Assembly (NCBI RefSeq): GCF_003130705.1
Contig: NZ_CP021354.1
Location: 4,898,001-4,962,000 of the forward strand
Origin: Rhodococcus oxybenzonivorans
GTDB taxonomy: Bacteria > Actinomycetota > Actinomycetes > Mycobacteriales > Mycobacteriaceae
DNA length: 64,000 bases
Direction of reading: 5' to 3'
Position 1 is the first letter of the stretch. The number at the start of each line of letters is the position of its first letter. A model generated the notes under the pieces. The model had not been told where the DNA came from and ran no database searches. It saw only the letters and a program-made list of their open reading frames with translations. Below, piece by piece: positions 29,784-38,999 of this stretch. The position numbers and the translations under genes are program-made.

Positions 29784-31343
29784 ATGAATGCTGCTGACTC
29801 CACCGCTTCGCGGCCACCTTTCTATCTGACGACGGCGATCGCGTACCCCAACGGCGTCCCGCACATCGGTCACGCGTACGAGTACATCTCCTCGGACGCG
29901 CTGGCACGGTTCAAGCGCCTCGACGGGTTCGACGTCTTCTTCCTGACCGGAACCGACGAGCACGGCCTGAAGATGCAGCAGACGGCGATCAAAGAAGGTA
30001 TCGACGTCCGCGAGCTCGCCGCCAGGAACTCCGACGTGTTCGAGGCTCTCGACAAGACCTTGAACATCTCGTACGACCGGTTCATCCGGACCACGGACAC
30101 CGATCACGAAGAAGCCAGCAAGGCGATCTGGCAGAAGATGCTCGAGCGAGGTGACATCTACCTCGACACCTACTCGGGCTGGTACTCGGTGCGCGACGAG
30201 GCCTTCTACACCGAGGCCGAGACGACACTTCAGGAGGACGGCTCGCGGTTGTCCACCGAGACCGGGACGCCGGTCGAATGGACGGAGGAGTCGACCTACT
30301 TCTTCAAGCTGTCCGAGTACCAGGACAAGCTGCTGCGGTTGTACGAGGAGAACCCGGACTTCATCGCGCCGGCGACACGTCGCAACGAGATCGTCAGCTT
30401 CGTCAAGGGCGGCCTGAAGGACCTGTCGATCTCACGCACCACCTTCGACTGGGGTGTCCCGGTTCCCGGCCACCCCGAGCACGTCATGTACGTGTGGGTG
30501 GACGCCCTCACCAACTACCTCACCGGTGCGGGCTATCCCGACACGGAGTCGGAGCAGTTCGGCAAGTTCTGGCCCGCGAATCTCCACATCATCGGCAAGG
30601 ACATCACCCGGTTCCACACCGTGTACTGGCCGGCATTCCTCATGTCGGCGGGAATCGAGTTGCCGAAGCGGGTCTTCGTGCACGGGTTCCTCTACAACAA
30701 GGGCGAGAAGATGTCGAAGTCGGTCGGCAACGTCGTCGACCCGGTCGCCATGGTCGAGCAGTACGGACTCGACGCCGTCCGCTTCTTCCTGCTGCGGGAG
30801 ATCTCGTACGGACAGGACGGCAGCTACAGCCACGAGGCCATCGTCACGCGCATCAACGCCGACCTGGCCAACGAGCTGGGCAACCTGGCGCAGCGCTCGC
30901 TGTCGATGGTGGCGAAGAACTGTGACGCCCAGGTTCCGGTGCCGGGTGAGCTGACCGACGAGGATTCCGCGATGCTCGCCTCGGCGGACGCCCTGCTGGC
31001 CAAGTGCCGTGCCGAATTCGACGTCCAGGCGTTGCATCTCGCGCTGGAGGCGATCTGGTCGGTTCTCGGTGAGACCAACCGGTACTTCTCGAAGCAGGAA
31101 CCGTGGGTCCTGCGCAAGACGGACCCCGAGCGGATGGCCACCGTGCTGTACGTGACGCTCGAGGTGGTCCGCATCGTCGGAATTCTGGTGCAACCGGTGA
31201 TGCCGAATGCGGCGGAGAAGATTTTGGACCTCCTGGGCCAGAAAGCGGAGGCCCGCCAGTTCACCGACCTCGCCACCCGCATCGTTGCGGGCACGCCACT
31301 GCCCGCACCGTCGGGCGTTTTCCCTCGTTACGTGGACGAGTGA
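29784..31343 (+). CDS. metG: Methionyl-tRNA synthetase
   Basis: A 519-aa class I synthetase that charges tRNA-Met. The HIGH motif is 'PHIGHAYEY' (about residue 23), the KMSKS motif is '[10 protein letters not shown]' (about 310), and the connective domain reads '[13 protein letters not shown]' with no zinc cysteines, the zinc-free type usual in mycolata. There is no C-terminal tRNA-binding extension. The ATG at 29784 begins the typical N-terminus. Confidence 0.96.
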   Translation: MNAADSTASRPPFYLTTAIAYPNGVPHIGHAYEYISSDALARFKRLDGFDVFFLTGTDEHGLKMQQTAIKEGIDVRELAARNSDVFEALDKTLNISYDRFIRTTDTDHEEASKAIWQKMLERGDIYLDTYSGWYSVRDEAFYTEAETTLQEDGSRLSTETGTPVEWTEESTYFFKLSEYQDKLLRLYEENPDFIAPATRRNEIVSFVKGGLKDLSISRTTFDWGVPVPGHPEHVMYVWVDALTNYLTGAGYPDTESEQFGKFWPANLHIIGKDITRFHTVYWPAFLMSAGIELPKRVFVHGFLYNKGEKMSKSVGNVVDPVAMVEQYGLDAVRFFLLREISYGQDGSYSHEAIVTRINADLANELGNLAQRSLSMVAKNCDAQVPVPGELTDEDSAMLASADALLAKCRAEFDVQALHLALEAIWSVLGETNRYFSKQEPWVLRKTDPERMATVLYVTLEVVRIVGILVQPVMPNAAEKILDLLGQKAEARQFTDLATRIVAGTPLPAPSGVFPRYVDE

Positions 31344-31464
31344 GCCGTGCAGGGCCGAGTTGTCGGACCCTGCATGCACACTCTCCCCCATGACGGCGAA
31401 TAGAACATACATTCGATCTCTACACGGCGGATTCGGCAGTAGTGGATCCGGAAGGGGAGCGCGC

Positions 31465-32670
31465 GTGTTCGACGACGAAGTGAGCCCGCCGGCGGCGGCC
31501 GCCGTCCACACCCTTCTGGGAGAGTTGTCGGCCGCGTACGAGCGCGGCTGGCAACCTGCCGACGTCCTCCATCTGGCGCGGAGATCGAAGGAGCCGGCCG
31601 ACGCGCCGCTCGCGGCAGCACTCGTCCTGCACGAGGCGGAGCGGACCCGCGCCCACGATCGGGCGCCCCACGACTGGCTCGACCAACTCCGTTCCATCGC
31701 CGAGCAGTACCCCGCGGCTTCGGATCTGGCGCAGCGCATTTCGGATCGAGTCGGTGATGCGATGGACGACATGTCCGACGACGCGGGCGTGCGCGCGCTG
31801 GCTGCGGGGTTGCTCTTCGAGGACCCTTACCACTCGGTCTACCAGTTGACCGACCTCTCCTTGGCCTGGACCGATCTGCCCGGGTGGACCGTCCTCACTC
31901 CCCCGCCGTCCACCTGGCCCCGCGTCCGGGTCGAGGTCACCAGGCCGGTAGCGAGCGGGAACACCGAGGCCGACGCCAAGGTACTCAACAGGATTCGGGG
32001 ACTTCTCGCCAAGGCAGAGGCCACCGACTTCGCCGAGGAAGCCGAAATTTTCACTGCGAAGGCCCAGGAGTTGATGACCCGCTACGCCATCAATGCCGCC
32101 CTCCTCCACACCCAGAACGGCTCGGGAAACACCGCTGTCCACAGTCGCCGGATCCATCTCGAAAATCCGTACGTCAAGGAGAAGGTGCACCTGCTCACCG
32201 AGATCGGTGACTCCAACCGGGTGCGGACGGTGTGGTTCAGTTCGCTGGCCATCGCCACGGTGGTGGGAACACCACTCGACCTGCAGCAGGTCGACATGCT
32301 CTTCACTTCCCTGCTGGTGCAGGCTACGCGGGCAATGCAATTCGCTGATGCGCAGAGTCGAAGCGGGTCCCGCACCACGTCGTTTCGTAAAGGTTTCCTC
32401 GCGGGGTTCGCGAGTCGGATCGGTCAGCGGTTACGCGACGCCGACAGCAGAGCGACAGTCGACGCCGCGGACGAAGCCTCGATCCCGGTCGACGATCTCC
32501 TGCCGATTCTCGCCACGAAATCCGAAGCTGTCGACGCGGAGTTCGACCGCCTGTTTCCGCGTACTCGCAAAGCCCGCGGAAGGGCGGTGGACGCGCACGG
32601 TTGGTACGCCGGGCAGGCGGCCGCCGACGATGCCACCCTCGCACCCGGCGAGCGGGCACTTCGGCGGTAG
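31465..32670 (+). CDS. DUF2786-domain protein
   Basis: A 401-aa protein. Its middle part carries a DUF2786 domain ('KVLNRIRGLLAKAEATDFAE', 'EAEIFTAKAQELMTRYAINA', about residues 170-210). The remainder is helical, and the C-terminus is rich in Arg and Asp. GTG at 31465 has GGAAGGGGAG just upstream; an in-frame ATG at 31390 would add 25 Gly/Ser-rich residues. DUF2786 proteins are found in phages and actinobacteria and have no established role. It follows metG by 121 nt and converges on rsmI. Confidence 0.8.
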   Translation: MFDDEVSPPAAAAVHTLLGELSAAYERGWQPADVLHLARRSKEPADAPLAAALVLHEAERTRAHDRAPHDWLDQLRSIAEQYPAASDLAQRISDRVGDAMDDMSDDAGVRALAAGLLFEDPYHSVYQLTDLSLAWTDLPGWTVLTPPPSTWPRVRVEVTRPVASGNTEADAKVLNRIRGLLAKAEATDFAEEAEIFTAKAQELMTRYAINAALLHTQNGSGNTAVHSRRIHLENPYVKEKVHLLTEIGDSNRVRTVWFSSLAIATVVGTPLDLQQVDMLFTSLLVQATRAMQFADAQSRSGSRTTSFRKGFLAGFASRIGQRLRDADSRATVDAADEASIPVDDLLPILATKSEAVDAEFDRLFPRTRKARGRAVDAHGWYAGQAAADDATLAPGERALRR

Positions 32671-32671
32671 T

Positions 32672-32688
32672 GCCACCGTGCCGGTGGC
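32672..32688. terminator. Short convergent terminator hairpin
   Basis: GCCACCG-TGC-CGGTGGC fills the 19-nt gap between the DUF2786 gene and rsmI. Confidence 0.55.
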
Positions 32689-32689
32689 C

Positions 32690-33520
32690 CTACTCCTTAC
32701 GCGAAGCCAGGACGGTTTCGTACAACTCGCGTTTCGACACGCCCGGGGTCGCAACCAACGCGCAGGCGTCCTTCAGTCGGGTGCCGTCGGCAACCAGTCG
32801 TTCCACCTCGTCGACGAGGTCGGCGGGATCGGAGGCCACGATGGTGGCCCCTTCCACCACCACCGTGATCTCGCCGCGCACCCCCTCGGCCGCCCATTCG
32901 GCGAGTTCCGAGAGGGTGCCGCGGCGTACCTCCTCGTAAGTCTTGGTCAGTTCGCGGCAGACGGCAGCTCGCCGGGTACCGCCGAGAACCTCGACGGCAT
33001 CGGCGAGACAGTCGGCAAGCCGGTGGGGTGCCTCGAAGAACACGCACGCCCGTGGCTCGTTCACCAACTCCCGCAACCACGTCTTGCGCTGGCCCTGTTT
33101 GCGGGGCGGGAAGCCGTCGAAACAGAAGCGCTCGACCGGGAGCCCGGAGAGGGCCAGTGCCGTCGTCACCGCCGACGGTCCCGGCAGGCAGGTCACGGCC
33201 AGGTCCTCGGCGACACACGCCGACACCAGCCGGTACCCGGGGTCACTCACCGAGGGCATCCCCGCGTCGGTCACGAGGAGCACCGTCTTACCTTCTGCAA
33301 CATCGGCGACGAGCGCAGGCAGTCGTGCCATCTCCACCTGGTCGTAGAAACTGACCACTTTTCCCGTGATGGTCACGTCGAGCGCCGAAGCCAGAGCCTT
33401 GGTGCGACGGGTGTCCTCGGCGGCGACGACGTCGGCGGTTTCCAGCGCCGTACGCAGCCGGGGCGAGGCGTCACCCACGTCCCCCATCGGCGTTGCGGCG
33501 AGCACGAGGCGACCAGTCAT
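32690..33520 (-). CDS. rsmI: 16S rRNA 2'-O-ribose C1402 methyltransferase
   Basis: A 276-aa SAM-dependent tetrapyrrole-methylase-fold enzyme that methylates C1402 of 16S rRNA. The signatures are 'LVLAATPMGDVGDAS', 'VVAAEDTRRTKAL', 'VTDAGMPSVSDPG' and 'CLPGPSAVTTALALSG'. The ATG at 33520 starts the conserved sequence and overlaps by 2 nt a candidate start of the divergent pmt gene, as in many actinobacteria where the two genes are back to back. Confidence 0.95.
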   Translation of the reverse strand: MTGRLVLAATPMGDVGDASPRLRTALETADVVAAEDTRRTKALASALDVTITGKVVSFYDQVEMARLPALVADVAEGKTVLLVTDAGMPSVSDPGYRLVSACVAEDLAVTCLPGPSAVTTALALSGLPVERFCFDGFPPRKQGQRKTWLRELVNEPRACVFFEAPHRLADCLADAVEVLGGTRRAAVCRELTKTYEEVRRGTLSELAEWAAEGVRGEITVVVEGATIVASDPADLVDEVERLVADGTRLKDACALVATPGVSKRELYETVLASRKE

Positions 33521-35102
33521 GACCCACAGCCTACGATTGCCGCGTGACGATGTTGACGGACGAGCGACCGACGCCCTCCGCACGACGCTCGTCGGTGGTC
33601 AGCCCGGCACCCCTCACCCCTCCCCCAGCTTCGGTCCCGTGGACCGTGCCCGCGGCTGGGTGGTGACCCTGTTCGTCACAGCGATCGCGGCGATCACCCG
33701 GTTCACCATGCTGGGATACCCGACGGACGCGGGCACACCCGTGTTCGACGAGAAGCATTACGCGCCACAGGGCTGGCAGGTTCTCACCGGCGGCTGGATA
33801 GAAGACAACCCCGGGTACGGCCTGGTGGTGCATCCCCCGATCGGGAAACAACTGATCGCGATGGGCGAGGCGATCTTCGGCTACAACGGCTGGGGGTGGC
33901 GGTTCGCGTCGGCGGTGGCGGGCACGATCCTGGTTCTGCTCGTCATTCGCATCGTCAGGCGGTTGAGCCGGTCCACACTCCTCGGCGGTCTCGCGGGCAT
34001 CCTGCTCGTCGCGGACGGTGTCACCTTCGTGTCCTCTCGCCTCGGCATGCTCGACATCTTCCTGGCCCTGTTCGCCGTCGCCGCCCTCGGTTGTCTGGTC
34101 GTGGACCGCGACCAGGTTCGCGAGCGAATGGCCCGCGTGTACGACGAAGGGCGGATCGGCGACAGCGAGTGGGGGCCGCGTCTGGGTGTCCGGTGGTGGC
34201 GTTTCGGTGCCGGAATCATGTTGGGCCTGGCGTGCGGAACGAAGTGGTCGGGCATCTACTTCATCGTCTTCTTCGGGTTGCTCAGCGTGTCGTTCGATGT
34301 GGCGGCCCGACGGACCTACGGAGTGCAGCGGCCATGGTTCGGCGCCGCCCTCCGCGACGTCGGCCCCGCACTGTATGCGCTCGTCGTCGTCCCGCTGTTC
34401 GTTTATCTCGGCAGCTACTGGGCATGGTTCGCGAGCGAGACCGGGGTCGATCGGCACGCCGTGGGCAACGAGATCGGCACCGGTGGAACCTGGTCGTTCC
34501 TCCCGTCCGCGCTGCGGTCGCTGTGGTACTACAGCGGCAACGTCCTCCAATTCCACGAAGGTCTCACCAACTCCGCGGGCAACCATCACCCGTGGGAGTC
34601 GAAACCATGGACGTGGCCGATGGGTCTTCGCCCGATGCTCTACTACTTCGCCGAGGGCGACCACGTGTCCGGATGCAGCGCGTCCAGTTGCATCAAGGCG
34701 GTCATGCTCGTCGGCACGCCCGCGATGTGGTGGCTGGCGGTGCCGATGCTCGCCTGGGCGATGTGGCAAGCAGTGGTCCGCAAGGACTGGCGATATGCCA
34801 CCGTGCTCACCGGCTACGGCGCCGCCTTCCTCCCGTGGCTCACCACCCTCGACCGCCAGATGTACTACTTCTACGCAGTCGCCCTTGCGCCGTTCATGGT
34901 GATGGGTATCGCCCTCGTCCTCGGCGACATCCTCGGCAGGGCCACGTCGTCCTACGAACGTCGCGGCACCGGTCTGCTCGCCGTCTGCCTCTACGTGGGA
35001 CTGGTGGTGGCCAACTTCATCTGGCTGTGGCCCATCCTCACCGGTTTGCCGATCACACCCGAGATGTGGCAAAACCAGCTCTGGCTACCCAGCTGGCGCT
35101 GA
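33519..35102 (+). CDS. pmt: Protein O-mannosyltransferase (Pmt); N-terminus possibly frameshifted
   Basis: A multi-spanning GT39 enzyme that moves mannose from polyprenyl-phosphate-mannose to secreted proteins (homologue of Rv1002c). Conserved parts include 'DAGTPVFDEKHYAPQ' (catalytic Asp-Glu loop), 'NPGYGLVVHPPIGKQLIA', 'LTNSAGNHHPWESKPWTWPM' and a terminal 'WLPSWR'. As read, the frame opens at the ATG 33519. However, the other frame from GTG 33544 reads 'LTDERPTPSARRSSVVSPAP', like Rv1002c ('PVVSPGPLVP'), and needs one extra C in the run at 33622-33626 to join 'SFGPVDRARGW'. The true start is thus uncertain. The 3' end overlaps the convergent BCCT gene by 18 nt. Confidence 0.9.
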   Translation: MTHSLRLPRDDVDGRATDALRTTLVGGQPGTPHPSPSFGPVDRARGWVVTLFVTAIAAITRFTMLGYPTDAGTPVFDEKHYAPQGWQVLTGGWIEDNPGYGLVVHPPIGKQLIAMGEAIFGYNGWGWRFASAVAGTILVLLVIRIVRRLSRSTLLGGLAGILLVADGVTFVSSRLGMLDIFLALFAVAALGCLVVDRDQVRERMARVYDEGRIGDSEWGPRLGVRWWRFGAGIMLGLACGTKWSGIYFIVFFGLLSVSFDVAARRTYGVQRPWFGAALRDVGPALYALVVVPLFVYLGSYWAWFASETGVDRHAVGNEIGTGGTWSFLPSALRSLWYYSGNVLQFHEGLTNSAGNHHPWESKPWTWPMGLRPMLYYFAEGDHVSGCSASSCIKAVMLVGTPAMWWLAVPMLAWAMWQAVVRKDWRYATVLTGYGAAFLPWLTTLDRQMYYFYAVALAPFMVMGIALVLGDILGRATSSYERRGTGLLAVCLYVGLVVANFIWLWPILTGLPITPEMWQNQLWLPSWR

Positions 35103-36758
35103 ACCGGAACCCCCGCGCCGGTTCTTCACGGAACTGGGCGAGCGGCGTCGCTTCGCCACCGCTTTCCGGAGTTCCCGCCGCATCTCCCTGGCGTCGACCA
35201 CGATCGGGTCGCGCGACAGATCCTTGTACAGCGACACGCACAGACCGATCATCACGATCACGAACGGTGCGGCCGCGATGATCGTCATCGTCTGCAGTCC
35301 GTCGAGGGCGGTATCACCACCGGTCCACAGGATCAGGGCAGCCACCCCACCGGTCAGCGAACCCCAGAAAACGACCACCCAGCGCTGCGGATCGAGCGAG
35401 CCGCGCTGCGAGAGGGTACCCATCACCATCGATGCGGCATCCGCGCCGGACACGAAGAAGATGGCGACGAGCACCATCACCAGAACGGTGGTGATGCCGG
35501 TGAGCGGCAGGTGGTCGAGCAACCCGAACAGCTGCCCTTCCTGGGTGTCCTGCCCGGCGAGGTCGATACCGTCGCGCTGCTCACCGATACCCGCGCCGCC
35601 GAAGATGGCGAACCAGACGAGGCTGACCGCACTCGGAACCAGAATGACTCCGAAAACGAACTGGCGAATGGTCCGGCCGCGGCTGATGCGTGCCAGGAAC
35701 ATCCCGACGAACGGGGTCCACGAAATCCACCACGCCCAGTAGAAGATGGTCCACGACGACAACCACTCACCGGTCGCGGGATCGGAGGACGCCCCGGTTC
35801 GCGCCGACATCTGCGCCAGTTCGGCAGCGTAGGCACCGATCGTCGTCGGCAGCAGGTTCAGGATCAGGACCGTCGGACCCACCACGAACACGAACAGCGC
35901 CAGCACGACGGCGAGCACCATGTTGGTGTTGGACAGCCACTGGATGCCCTTCGCGACACCCGACACCGCGGAGGCGACGAACGCCAATGTCAGCAGTGCG
36001 ACGATCGCGACGAGCAGGAAGGTGCTGACCTCCGACATCCACCCGACGACCTGAAAACCAGAGCCGATCTGGAGGGCCCCCAGACCCAGCGAGGCAGCGG
36101 TACCGAACAGTGTCGCGAAGATGGCGAGCACATCGATGAACTTGCCGATCGGACCTTCCGCGCGCCGACCGAGCAGAGGTATGAACGCCGAGCTGAACAG
36201 CTGCTTGCGACCCTTCCGGTACGAACCGTACGCGATCGACAGGCCGACCACGGCGTACATCGCCCAGGGGTGCAGGCTCCAATGAAACATGGTGGTAGCC
36301 ATCGCGGTTCCGATTCCACCGTCGCTGCCGGGGGGCGGCGTGACATAGTGCGCGAGCGGCTCGGCGACACCGAAGAACATCAGCCCGATACCCATGCCCG
36401 CGCTGAACATCATCGCGATCCAGCTGACCGTCCGAAACTCCGACTTCTCGCCGTCCTTGCCGAGCGGAATGTGGCCGAACCGGCTGAATGCGAGCCATAA
36501 CGAGAAGAGCACGAAGCCGGACGCCGACAGAACGAACAGCCATCCGAGATCGGTGACCAACCACGAAAGGGCCTTGCCGGTGCTCGAATCGAGATTGTCG
36601 GGGGCCGCGAGGCCCCACACGACGATCAGCGCCACCGCCGCGGCAGCGACGGAAAACACGACGTAGTCGGTGCGAACACCGATCCGCTTCAGCCCACCGG
36701 ACGCAAGCACATTCGGAGACTCGGATGGGTGATCCGGCAGATCAGTATTCATCGCCAT
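35085..36758 (-). CDS. BCCT-family transporter (glycine betaine/choline/carnitine type)
   Basis: A 557-aa, 12-helix secondary transporter of the BCCT family. It shows 'MFFGVAEPLAHY', 'MFHWSLHPWAMYAVVGLSIA' and the family Trp box 'FYWAWWISWTPFVGMFLARI' in TM8 with 'RGRTIRQF'. The C-terminal tail is basic ('RRELRKAVAKRRR'), like the osmosensing tail of BetP. It probably imports glycine betaine or a related osmoprotectant with Na+ or H+. Start at 36758 (ATG-GCG-ATG) is approximate, since no clear ribosome site is seen. Confidence 0.9.
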   Translation of the reverse strand: MAMNTDLPDHPSESPNVLASGGLKRIGVRTDYVVFSVAAAAVALIVVWGLAAPDNLDSSTGKALSWLVTDLGWLFVLSASGFVLFSLWLAFSRFGHIPLGKDGEKSEFRTVSWIAMMFSAGMGIGLMFFGVAEPLAHYVTPPPGSDGGIGTAMATTMFHWSLHPWAMYAVVGLSIAYGSYRKGRKQLFSSAFIPLLGRRAEGPIGKFIDVLAIFATLFGTAASLGLGALQIGSGFQVVGWMSEVSTFLLVAIVALLTLAFVASAVSGVAKGIQWLSNTNMVLAVVLALFVFVVGPTVLILNLLPTTIGAYAAELAQMSARTGASSDPATGEWLSSWTIFYWAWWISWTPFVGMFLARISRGRTIRQFVFGVILVPSAVSLVWFAIFGGAGIGEQRDGIDLAGQDTQEGQLFGLLDHLPLTGITTVLVMVLVAIFFVSGADAASMVMGTLSQRGSLDPQRWVVVFWGSLTGGVAALILWTGGDTALDGLQTMTIIAAAPFVIVMIGLCVSLYKDLSRDPIVVDAREMRRELRKAVAKRRRSPSSVKNRRGGSGSAPAG

Positions 36759-36843
36759 GAACAACTACGTTGGTCACTGGCGGAAGTAAATGCAAGCTGG
36801 GATGCGCGCCGACCCCTGAACGAGAGCCGGCGTGCGCGTGCAG

Positions 36844-37275
36844 TCACACCGCGGCTTTGCCCCATCCCGAACCCCGTCCGATCAGGCCGTCGATACCGAG
36901 GCGCCCGGCGCCGATGACGGCGAGAAGCAGCGAGCCCGCACCTAATGCCACCACGAGTTCGTAACCGCCCTCCGAAACGAAGACACCCTTGTCGGCGTGC
37001 ACGAGGATCAGCGCACCGAGCATGTCGAGGAACAGAAGAAATCCGGCCACCGGTGTGGCCAATCCCACGATGAGCGCGAATCCGCCCGCAAGTTCGATCG
37101 TCGCTGCCGCTATCGCCGAGATGTCGGGAAGTGGTACTCCCATGTCGGCGAACGACTCCTGCGTCGCGTTCACCCCGAATTCGAAGAACTTCTGCCAGCC
37201 GTGCGCGACGAAAACGACGCCCAGACCGATGCGTGCGATCAGGATCGCGAGGTCACGGAACAGTGCGGAGGCCAT
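36844..37275 (-). CDS. DoxX-family membrane protein, copy 2
   Basis: A 143-aa four-helix DoxX protein ('LAILIARIGLGVVFVAHGWQ', 'GFLLFLDMLGALILVHADKG', 'GGYELVVALGAGSLLLAVIG'). It resembles the copy at 28242 along its whole length, so the two are paralogues. The ATG at 37275 follows AAAGGGGAA. It lies 48 nt downstream of a small GntR regulator on the same strand and may be controlled by it. Confidence 0.85.
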   Translation of the reverse strand: MASALFRDLAILIARIGLGVVFVAHGWQKFFEFGVNATQESFADMGVPLPDISAIAAATIELAGGFALIVGLATPVAGFLLFLDMLGALILVHADKGVFVSEGGYELVVALGAGSLLLAVIGAGRLGIDGLIGRGSGWGKAAV

Positions 37276-37323
37276 ACCGAATGTTCCCCTTTCTGGAATC
37301 GCTTCTTCTGGATGAAGCGCAGC

Positions 37324-37686
37324 TCAACCGGCGCCGCGGAGGGCCGACTGCACGAAGTCGAGGATTTCGTCGTCGGAGACGCCCAGCTTGCGCAGTTCCT
37401 GCACATATCGGGTGGCCGCCTTCTCGGCACCGACACGGATGGGGTCGCCACCGCCTGCGATGAAGGTGCCCTGCTTGCCCCGGCTTTCGATCACACCCTG
37501 CTCACCGAGTTCGCGGTACGCCTTCGCGACGGTATTGGGGGCCAGCCCTACCTCGACGGCCAGGGCGCGGACCGTCGGGATCTTCGTGCCGGCGATCAGC
37601 CGACCGGTGCGCACCTGCTCGATGATCTGTAGCCGCAACTGGTCGAACGGGGCGGTCGACGAATCCGGATCGATGTCGATGTGCAC
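37324..37686 (-). CDS. GntR-family regulator, short YtrA type
   Basis: A 120-aa protein consisting of a GntR winged helix ('PFDQLRLQIIEQVRTGRLIA', 'KIPTVRALAVEVGLAPNTVA', 'AYRELGEQGVIESRGKQGTF') with only a short C-terminal helical tail, the YtrA layout. YtrA regulators usually repress adjacent transport genes. Here the downstream neighbour is DoxX. GTG at 37686 starts the conserved region; the upstream extension is unlike the family. Confidence 0.85.
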   Translation of the reverse strand: MHIDIDPDSSTAPFDQLRLQIIEQVRTGRLIAGTKIPTVRALAVEVGLAPNTVAKAYRELGEQGVIESRGKQGTFIAGGGDPIRVGAEKAATRYVQELRKLGVSDDEILDFVQSALRGAG

Positions 37687-37776
37687 GGTCGCCGCCACCT
37701 CCGTTGTTCCAGGCGTTGTATCAGACCGTAGTGGGGAGGGCACGGCGCCGCAATGGCTGGCGGCGAACGCCACCGG

Positions 37777-38460
37777 TCACAGCGCCGCGACAGCGTCCTC
37801 GACCGGGGTCGGCCCGGACGTCAGCATGAGGGTCTTCCTCGCCGTACTCGGATCGTCGAGAAGCGCCACGACCACGGCCGCGACATCGGCACGCGGCACG
37901 GTGCCACGTTCGAGCGGTGGGGCGGCGAGGGTGACGTGCCCCGTCGGTTCGTCGTCGGTCAACCCACCGGGCCGCAGAATCGTCCAGTCCAGGTAGGTGC
38001 GCGCCCGTAGATCTTCTTCGGCCGAGGTCTTGGCGGCGAGGTAGGCGGCGAACACGTCGTCGGTGCCCTCCGGAATCGGCTCACCGGCACCGAACGAGCT
38101 GACCTGAACGAACCGACGCACCCCGGCCTTCTCGGCGGCTTCGGCGAGCAGCACCGCGGCGCCGCGGTCGACGGTGTCCTTGCGTTCCGCTCCGCTGCCC
38201 GGGCCGGCGCCGGCCGCGAACACTGCGGCGTCTGCGCCGAGCAGCACCTTCGCGACGTCGTCGACGGTCGAGTTCTCGAGGTCGATGACCACCGGCTCGG
38301 CGCCCAGTGCTGCCACGGCGTGTTCGTGATCCGGATTGCGGATCAGGGCCACCGCACGGTCTCCTCGCGCGGTCAGCAGCTTGGTCAGGTGGCGGGCGAT
38401 CTTCCCGTGCCCACCCGCGATGACGATGCGGCGGGGTGTGCTGTTCGAGTGCTCGGCCAT
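37777..38460 (-). CDS. Atypical SDR, NAD(P)-binding protein
   Basis: A 227-aa protein with a GGHGKIA dinucleotide motif ('RIVIAGGHGKIARHLTKLL'), 'VFAAGAGPGSGAERKDTVD' and 'FVQVSSFGAGEP', the SDR_a5-type pattern of flavin-reductase-like or sugar-epimerase-like proteins. It lacks a clear YxxxK. The ATG at 38460 follows GGGAGAT. It is divergent from the ArsC-like gene. The substrate is unknown. Confidence 0.8.
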   Translation of the reverse strand: MAEHSNSTPRRIVIAGGHGKIARHLTKLLTARGDRAVALIRNPDHEHAVAALGAEPVVIDLENSTVDDVAKVLLGADAAVFAAGAGPGSGAERKDTVDRGAAVLLAEAAEKAGVRRFVQVSSFGAGEPIPEGTDDVFAAYLAAKTSAEEDLRARTYLDWTILRPGGLTDDEPTGHVTLAAPPLERGTVPRADVAAVVVALLDDPSTARKTLMLTSGPTPVEDAVAAL

Positions 38461-38585
38461 GGTCGATCTCCCTCTGTCGTCGACTGATCCACGTATGCGA
38501 CTGTTCCACTGACGCACAGTGTTTATTGACGCACAGTGCAGCGCACGGTACCGGCTCATTTGTTCCCGGGTGCAGAATGTTCTGC

Positions 38586-38933
38586 ATGGCGAACACCGCG
38601 ACGATCTACCACAACCAACGCTGCAACACCTCCCGCACCGTCCTGGGACTGATCCGGGACGCCGGCATCGAACCCACCGTGGTGAAGTACCTCGAGACGC
38701 CGCCCACACGGGACGGTTTGCGCAAGCTGCTCGACGACGCCGGGCTGAAGCCGAGCGAGGCGATCCGGAAGAAGGAAGCGATCTACAAGGAGTTGTCGCT
38801 GGCTCAGGCGTCGGAGGACGAACTGCTCGATGCCATGATCGAGCACCCCATCCTCATCGAGCGTCCGATCGTCGTGACGGACAAGGGCACTGTCCTGGCT
38901 CGCCCGGCCACGAAGGTCACCGAGATCCTGTAG
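38586..38933 (+). CDS. arsC: Arsenate reductase (ArsC, glutaredoxin-dependent type)
   Basis: A 115-aa protein of the ArsC/Spx thioredoxin-fold family. The catalytic Cys is in 'NQRCNTSRTVL', the family's helix reads 'RDGLRKLLDDAGL', 'IRKKEAIYKEL' follows, and the substrate loop is 'HPILIERPIVVTDKG' with the conserved Arg. It would reduce arsenate to arsenite, or act as a YfgD-like general reductase. No arsenite efflux gene is adjacent, so a housekeeping role is possible. Confidence 0.88.
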   Translation: MANTATIYHNQRCNTSRTVLGLIRDAGIEPTVVKYLETPPTRDGLRKLLDDAGLKPSEAIRKKEAIYKELSLAQASEDELLDAMIEHPILIERPIVVTDKGTVLARPATKVTEIL

Positions 38934-38942
38934 GCGCTGCGC

Positions 38943-38990
38943 GCCCGTGAGTGGTTAGCGAGTGCGGAGACTCGTTAACCACTCACGGGC
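38943..38990. repeat. Hairpin repeat between arsC and arcA (family copy 2)
   Basis: GCCCGTGAGTGGTTAGCGAGT, a 6-nt loop, then ACTCGTTAACCACTCACGGGC: a 21-bp stem with one mismatch. It is nearly identical to the palindrome at the end of tatD (28790-28829). It lies between convergent genes and so serves as a bidirectional terminator, but its repeated sequence suggests a mobile or family element. Confidence 0.85.
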
Positions 38991-38999
38991 CCGGAGGGC

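Noticed and set aside
33531..35072. 513-aa minus-strand frame opposite pmt
   Set aside because: The plus strand encodes an unmistakable mannosyltransferase. The minus frame is low complexity and has no family features.
35511..36500. 329-aa plus-strand frame opposite the BCCT transporter
   Set aside because: The BCCT transporter motifs are on the minus strand. The plus frame is an Arg/Asp/His-rich shadow.
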